NCBI GenBank assembly: GCA_934378025.1 | Contig: CAKRPM010000013.1 | Span: 1 to 12,183 of the forward strand | Length of the DNA: 12,183 nt | Direction: 5' to 3' | DNA from: an uncultured Eubacteriales bacterium | GTDB taxonomy: Bacteria > Bacillota > Clostridia > Oscillospirales > QAKW01 | In this document: positions 8,867 through 12,183 of the stretch, in pieces | How the letters are laid out: each line of letters starts with the position of its first letter | Numbering within the stretch: the first letter of the stretch is position 1 | The notes under the pieces: model-generated | Told to the model about the DNA's origin: nothing | Seen by the model: the letters and a program-made list of their open reading frames with translations, nothing else | The model's database searches: none | Made by a program: the position numbers and the translations under genes

Positions 8867-9253
8867 ATGATTCAACAACGAAATACCGTACAAAAAAAGC
8901 AAGTGTTCGCGGCGCTGACGCAGCTGGCCAACCATCCGACGGCCGAGCAGGTATATCAGCTGGTTGCGGTCGATCACCCCAATATCAGCCGTGCCACGGT
9001 GTATCGAATTTTAAACAATATGGCCCGTGACGGCAAAATTTTGCGGGTGCCCGTTCCGGACGGAGCGGATCACTTTGACCATCAGGTTCATCCGCATTAT
9101 CATATCAAATGCACCGGCTGCGGCAAAGTGTACGACATTAATATGCCGACATTGCCCGATTTAAACGCCAAGGCGCAGCAATACGAAAGCGACATTAAAA
9201 TCAGCGGTCATACAATTATGTTTTACGGCGTATGCCCATGCTGCAAATCATAA
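8867..9253 (+). CDS. Fur-family metalloregulator, PerR-like
   Basis: A 128-residue cytoplasmic DNA-binding regulator. The N-terminal winged helix contains NISRATVYRILNNM (39-52), the Fur-family recognition helix region. The C-terminal half carries metal ligands in register with Bacillus subtilis PerR. H23, D71, H77, H79 and D90 match the Fe/Mn sensing ligands H37, D85, H91, H93 and D104. C82, C85, C123 and C126 match the structural zinc site. Asp at the D104-equivalent position is the PerR-type choice, favouring peroxide sensing over iron-sensing Fur. Compared with B. subtilis PerR the N-terminus is shorter by about 14 residues. The RBS GAGGGA (8855-8860) is 6 bases from the ATG. In an anaerobe with an oxygen-sensitive hydrogenase nearby, a peroxide sensor fits, but Mn- or Zn-responsive relatives cannot be excluded. 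Confidence 0.88.
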   Translation: MIQQRNTVQKKQVFAALTQLANHPTAEQVYQLVAVDHPNISRATVYRILNNMARDGKILRVPVPDGADHFDHQVHPHYHIKCTGCGKVYDINMPTLPDLNAKAQQYESDIKISGHTIMFYGVCPCCKS

Positions 9254-9273
9254 ACATCCGTGGGATACAAAAG

Positions 9274-9316
9274 GCCTCCCGCAGCAGTATTAAAACTGCT
9301 GCGGGAGGCTTTTTTT
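9274..9316. terminator. Strong bidirectional intrinsic terminator between convergent genes
   Basis: GCCTCCCGCAGCAGT (9274-9288) pairs perfectly over 15 bp with 9295-9309 around the loop ATTAAA. Seven Ts (9310-9316) follow on the plus strand, ending perR transcripts. On the minus strand the stem is followed by CTTTTG, so it can also end transcripts of the XRE gene. The plus-strand T run overlaps the stop codon (9315-9317) of the convergent gene. Confidence 0.93.
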
Positions 9317-9824
9317 ATGGTTTCTTTCTTGTCAGCACGGCTGCAACGATGGCCCCGATCAGTAAAATCGGCGCCGCCCTGACGAACAAATACTCAAACG
9401 CATGAAATGCCGCGCCGAACACGGCGGTTTCGGGATCTTGATAATTCCAGCCCAAATACGGACTTTGAAGCGCAAACAGCACCGCAAAAATCCCGACGAT
9501 CAACACGCTCAGTCCAACAAACACCCCGTGCCATACTTTTCGCGCGGTATTCTTTCTTTGTGCAAGCTGCAAATTGATCGTCTCCAGTTTTTCGGCAATT
9601 GCTTTGACATCCTCGGCCGGCGGGGCGGAAAGCGGTTCGCCGAGCAAGGCGCTAACGCTGGTGTCAAGTTGCTCCGAAAGCGAAATCAATAAATCGGCGT
9701 CCGGCACCGACAGACCGGTTTCCCATTTGGAGACCGTTTGCCGTACCACATTTAGCCGAACGGCCAACTCCTCTTGTGAAAGCCCTTTGGCTTTTCTCAT
9801 CGCTTTGATGTTTTCGTTTAACAC
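9315..9824 (-). CDS. XRE-family transcriptional regulator with C-terminal membrane anchor
   Basis: A 169-residue protein. Residues 1-62 are a Cro/C1-type helix-turn-helix, with LSQEELAVRLNVVRQTVSKWETG (15-37) covering the DNA-binding helices. Residues 63-95 are a linker, partly helical and possibly coiled coil. Two hydrophobic segments follow, about 98-119 and 145-165, separated by an aromatic-rich loop of about 25 residues that should face outside, with a basic RKKP tail inside. It is therefore a membrane-tethered DNA-binding protein, a layout common in Firmicutes; the signal is unknown. The start is GTG (9824-9822), with AGAGGA 9 bases upstream; an ATG ten bases earlier is out of frame. It is convergent with perR and precedes no gene on its own strand in the window, so its target may be its own promoter or a distant gene. 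Confidence 0.85.
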   Translation of the reverse strand: MLNENIKAMRKAKGLSQEELAVRLNVVRQTVSKWETGLSVPDADLLISLSEQLDTSVSALLGEPLSAPPAEDVKAIAEKLETINLQLAQRKNTARKVWHGVFVGLSVLIVGIFAVLFALQSPYLGWNYQDPETAVFGAAFHAFEYLFVRAAPILLIGAIVAAVLTRKKP

Positions 9825-9859
9825 GTAGAATCATCCTCTTTCTTTAGATTGTTACCTCT

Positions 9860-9888
9860 ATTGTAGAAAGAAATGCCCTTCTGCACAA
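9860..9888 (-). promoter_or_regulatory. Candidate promoter and possible operator of the XRE gene
   Basis: On the minus strand TTGTGC (9888-9883), a 17-base spacer and TACAAT (9865-9860) precede the GTG start by about 35 bases. A perfect 7-base inverted repeat, TTTCTTT (9839-9845) and AAAGAAA (9867-9873), brackets the -10 box and could be an autoregulatory operator. The arms are low in complexity, so this part is weak. The adjacent -10 region also contains two direct ACAAT copies. Confidence 0.55.
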
Positions 9889-9932
9889 GCAACGCAGGTT
9901 AACATCCCGCTCTTTTTCGTTTCATACCTCGC

Positions 9933-9974
9933 AAAAAATCATCAGGGCGCCCCGCAATGCGGCGGGCGCCCTGA
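9933..9974 (-). terminator. Terminator of the hydrogenase operon
   Basis: TCAGGGCGCCC (9942-9952) pairs over 11 bp with GGGCGCCCTGA (9964-9974), extended inside by CGC/GCG across a small bulge. In the minus direction the stem is followed by ATGA and six Ts (9938-9933). It lies 12 bases beyond the hydA stop codon, making hydA the last gene of its operon. Confidence 0.88.
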
Positions 9975-9986
9975 AATATTTTGATT

Positions 9987-11732
9987 TTAGTCGGCGTACC
10001 GATCTCTCTTCACATAGGTGGTATGAAGAATATCGTGTGCCTTATGACTGCCCGGCTCGCCCAGGTACTCGTCATACAGCGCCTTTACCACCGGATTGTC
10101 GTGCGACTTGCGCAGCGGCATTGCCGCGTCCTCATCGTACAGCACCTTGGCGCGCAGCGCTTTGACATCGGTGAAATTGGTCACACTTGCGGGGTGAATC
10201 GGTTGGCCGCCGCCGTTTACACAGCCGCCCGGGCAACCCATTACCTCGATAAAGTGATAATTCTTCTCGCCCTTCTTCACCGCATCCAACACCTTTGCGG
10301 CATTGGCCGTGCCGGAGCAAACGCAAACGTTAATATCCATCCCGGCAACGTTATAGGTGGCCTCTTTAATGCCCTCGGTGCCGCGCACATCGGTAAAGTC
10401 AAGCTTTTCCAATTCTTTGCCGGTCAGCGTTTCCACCGCGGTACGAAGCGCCGCTTCCATAACGCCGCCCGTGGCGCCGAAGATGACGCCGGCACCGGTG
10501 AAGGTCCCCAACGGATTGTCATACTCGCCGTCCGGCAGATTTTCCAGTGTGATGCAGGCACGTTTGATCATACGCGCGAACTCTCTGGTTGTGATGGAAA
10601 TGTCCACGTCCGGTACGCCGGCAGCCGCCTCATCGTCACGGCCCAACTCGAATTTCTTGGCCGTGCAGGGCATGATGCTGACGCAAACGATATCTTTGGG
10701 ATCCAGCCCGTTTTTCTCCGCATACCAAGTCTTGGTCACCGCGCCGAACATCTGCTGCGGCGATTTGCAGGAGGACAGGTTTTCGGTAAATTCCGGATAA
10801 TAGTATTCACAGAATTTGATCCACCCGGGAGAACAGGAGGTGATCAGCGGAAGCGTTCCGCCGTTTTGAACGCGATCCAAAAACTCATGCGCCTCTTCCA
10901 GAATGGTCAGATCGGCCGAGAAATTGGTATCAAAGACTTTATCAAAGCCCAGCATACGCATTGCCGTCAGCATTTTGCGCTCGACGTTCGTGCCGATCGG
11001 CAGGCCGAATTCCTCGCCCAGTGCCGCACGGACGGCAGGCGCCGCCTGAACCACAACATGCTTGCTCGGATCCTGCAGAGCTTCCCAAACCTTTTCGGTA
11101 TCATCTTTCTCGTGCAGTGCGCCCGTCGGACAGTTGACAATGCACTGACCGCAGGAAATGCAGGGGCTGTTTGCCAAATCTTCCTCAAACGCGCAGCCGA
11201 TATGGGTGGCAAATCCGCGTTCGTTGGCGCCGATAACGCTGACGCCCTGATTGTGCTTACATACCGCCACACAGCGACGGCACAAAATACATTTGCTGTT
11301 ATCGCGTACCATGTGCGGTGCGCTGTCGTCCACCACCGACGGCGTAGTGGAACCGATAAAGCGGGTCAACGTATCCACCTTAAAGTCCTTGCACAGCTTT
11401 TGCAGTTCGCAATTTTCACTGCGTACGCAGGACAGACAGGATTTGTTGTGGTTGGACAAAATCAGCTCCAAGGTCATTTTTCTGGCTTTTAAAACCGCGG
11501 GCGAGTTGGTCCAAACCTCCATCCCCTCATTGACGGGGAACACACAGGCGGCCACCAGGCTCTTAGCGCCCTTTACCTCGACAACGCAGATTCGGCAAGC
11601 GCCGATCTCGTTGATTTCTTTCATATAGCAAAGCGTCGGAATCTCAATGCCGATGGTTTTGGCTGCTTCCAAAATTGTCGTGCCTTTGGGAACCGAAACA
11701 TCAATACCGTTAATCTTCAGATTTACATTCAT
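9987..11732 (-). CDS. hydA: [FeFe] hydrogenase catalytic subunit, HydA/HndD type
   Basis: A 581-residue cytoplasmic iron-sulfur enzyme subunit interconverting protons and H2, close in length to HndD-type subunits. An N-terminal [2Fe-2S] domain has C35, C46, C49 and C63. An HxxxCxxCxxxxxC cluster site has H95, C99, C102 and C108. Two [4Fe-4S] ferredoxin sites use C148/C151/C154/C158 and C191/C194/C197/C201. The H-cluster domain has L1 TSCSPGW (298-304), L2 MPCTAKKFE (354-362, C356) and L3 with C500 and C504 in EVMGCPGGCVNGGGQP. L1 has Ser301 where classical enzymes have a second Cys. The gene follows hydB by 18 bases, with GGAAGGAG (11750-11743) immediately after the hydB stop, and a terminator follows. 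Pairing with a HydB subunit argues for an NAD(P)-linked, possibly electron-bifurcating, trimeric complex rather than a monomeric ferredoxin hydrogenase. HydC would be expected upstream, outside the window. Confidence 0.95.
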   Translation of the reverse strand: MNVNLKINGIDVSVPKGTTILEAAKTIGIEIPTLCYMKEINEIGACRICVVEVKGAKSLVAACVFPVNEGMEVWTNSPAVLKARKMTLELILSNHNKSCLSCVRSENCELQKLCKDFKVDTLTRFIGSTTPSVVDDSAPHMVRDNSKCILCRRCVAVCKHNQGVSVIGANERGFATHIGCAFEEDLANSPCISCGQCIVNCPTGALHEKDDTEKVWEALQDPSKHVVVQAAPAVRAALGEEFGLPIGTNVERKMLTAMRMLGFDKVFDTNFSADLTILEEAHEFLDRVQNGGTLPLITSCSPGWIKFCEYYYPEFTENLSSCKSPQQMFGAVTKTWYAEKNGLDPKDIVCVSIMPCTAKKFELGRDDEAAAGVPDVDISITTREFARMIKRACITLENLPDGEYDNPLGTFTGAGVIFGATGGVMEAALRTAVETLTGKELEKLDFTDVRGTEGIKEATYNVAGMDINVCVCSGTANAAKVLDAVKKGEKNYHFIEVMGCPGGCVNGGGQPIHPASVTNFTDVKALRAKVLYDEDAAMPLRKSHDNPVVKALYDEYLGEPGSHKAHDILHTTYVKRDRYAD

Positions 11733-11750
11733 CTGTTTCTGTCTCCTTCC

Positions 11751-12183
11751 TTATTTCTTAACAATGGCATCAAACTTACAGCCTTCTTGACATACGCCGC
11801 ACTTAATGCACTTGGTCTGATCAATTTCGTGCTTCTGCTTGAGCGCACCGGTAATCGCGCCGACCGGGCAATTACGCGCGCACTTGGTACAACCGATACA
11901 TTTGTCGTTGATCTCAAAATGCGTCAAGCGTTTGCAAACACCGGCAGGGCAGCGTTTTTCCACAATATGCGCCTCATATTCATCGCGGAAAAAGCGCAGA
12001 GTGGACAGCACGGGGTTGGGCGCCGTTTGTCCCAAACCGCACAGCGAGTTGCTCTTAATGTGATAGCACAGCTGCTCCATATCGTCCAAATCCTGAAGGG
12101 TGGCTTTTCCCTCGGTGATTTTGGTTAAATACTCCAAGAGTCTTCTGGTACCGATACGGCAGGGGGTGCATTTGCCGCAGGAC
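11751..12183 (-). CDS. hydB: NAD(P)-linked hydrogenase flavoprotein subunit, HydB/NuoF-like, C-terminal part
   Basis: The frame is open from the window edge (first complete codon at 12182) to TAA at 11753-11751, giving 143 C-terminal residues; the 5' part is outside. It starts within [14 protein letters not shown], the NuoF/HydB motif whose cysteines hold the N3-type [4Fe-4S] cluster. It ends with two further [4Fe-4S] ferredoxin motifs, [12 protein letters not shown] and [11 protein letters not shown], an extension typical of HydB subunits of trimeric [FeFe] hydrogenases and absent from ordinary complex I NuoF. The missing N-terminal part should carry the FMN and NAD(P)H sites. The gene lies directly upstream of hydA and is presumably cotranscribed. 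Whether the partner is NAD or NADP, and whether it bifurcates electrons to ferredoxin, cannot be read from this fragment. Confidence 0.93.
   Translation of the reverse strand, partial: SCGKCTPCRIGTRRLLEYLTKITEGKATLQDLDDMEQLCYHIKSNSLCGLGQTAPNPVLSTLRFFRDEYEAHIVEKRCPAGVCKRLTHFEINDKCIGCTKCARNCPVGAITGALKQKHEIDQTKCIKCGVCQEGCKFDAIVKK

Noticed and set aside
9981..11492. A 503-codon open frame on the plus strand opposite hydA
   Set aside because: Same codon-register shadow; hydA on the minus strand carries every expected iron-sulfur and H-cluster motif.

Overview
This window looks like chromosome of an anaerobic Clostridia-class Firmicute, probably near the Oscillospirales/Ruminococcaceae. The RNA polymerase subunits are Gram-positive in style, ribosome binding sites are strong GGAGG types, promoters are near-consensus sigma-A, and there is a PerR-like regulator and a HydB-HydA [FeFe] hydrogenase. 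The family-level placement is inferred from protein character; no database was consulted. I see no mobile element, CRISPR array, tRNA, rRNA or known riboswitch, and no gene-free stretch longer than about 280 bases.

Layout. Minus strand, 7664 to 1: a promoter and a roughly 148-nt leader, then rpoB (3807-7481), rpoC (202-3783), two abutting hairpins, a second candidate promoter, and the first 11 codons of rpsL (1-33) running off the window. Plus strand, 7709-9253: head-to-head with rpoB, an AroC-like protein (7763-8797), then a PerR/Fur-family regulator (8867-9253) with its own promoter. A strong bidirectional hairpin (9274-9316) separates perR from a convergent minus-strand gene for a membrane-anchored XRE-type regulator (9315-9824). 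Minus strand, 12183 to 9987: the end of hydB, then hydA, closed by a terminator at 9933-9974.

How they fit together. rpoB/rpoC/rpsL is core transcription and translation. Unlike the common rplKAJL-rpoBC arrangement, no ribosomal stalk genes precede rpoB here, and nothing is encoded between rpoC and rpsL. HydB-HydA is the end of a probable trimeric NAD-linked hydrogenase operon that disposes of fermentative electrons as H2. The PerR-like protein probably senses peroxide or metal.

The most unusual object is the AroC-like protein. It keeps the recognisable C-terminal half and flanking signatures of chorismate synthase, but nearly every expected catalytic and FMN/substrate motif is replaced. The ORF is intact, with an excellent promoter and RBS. 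It is the best candidate here for a previously undescribed function.
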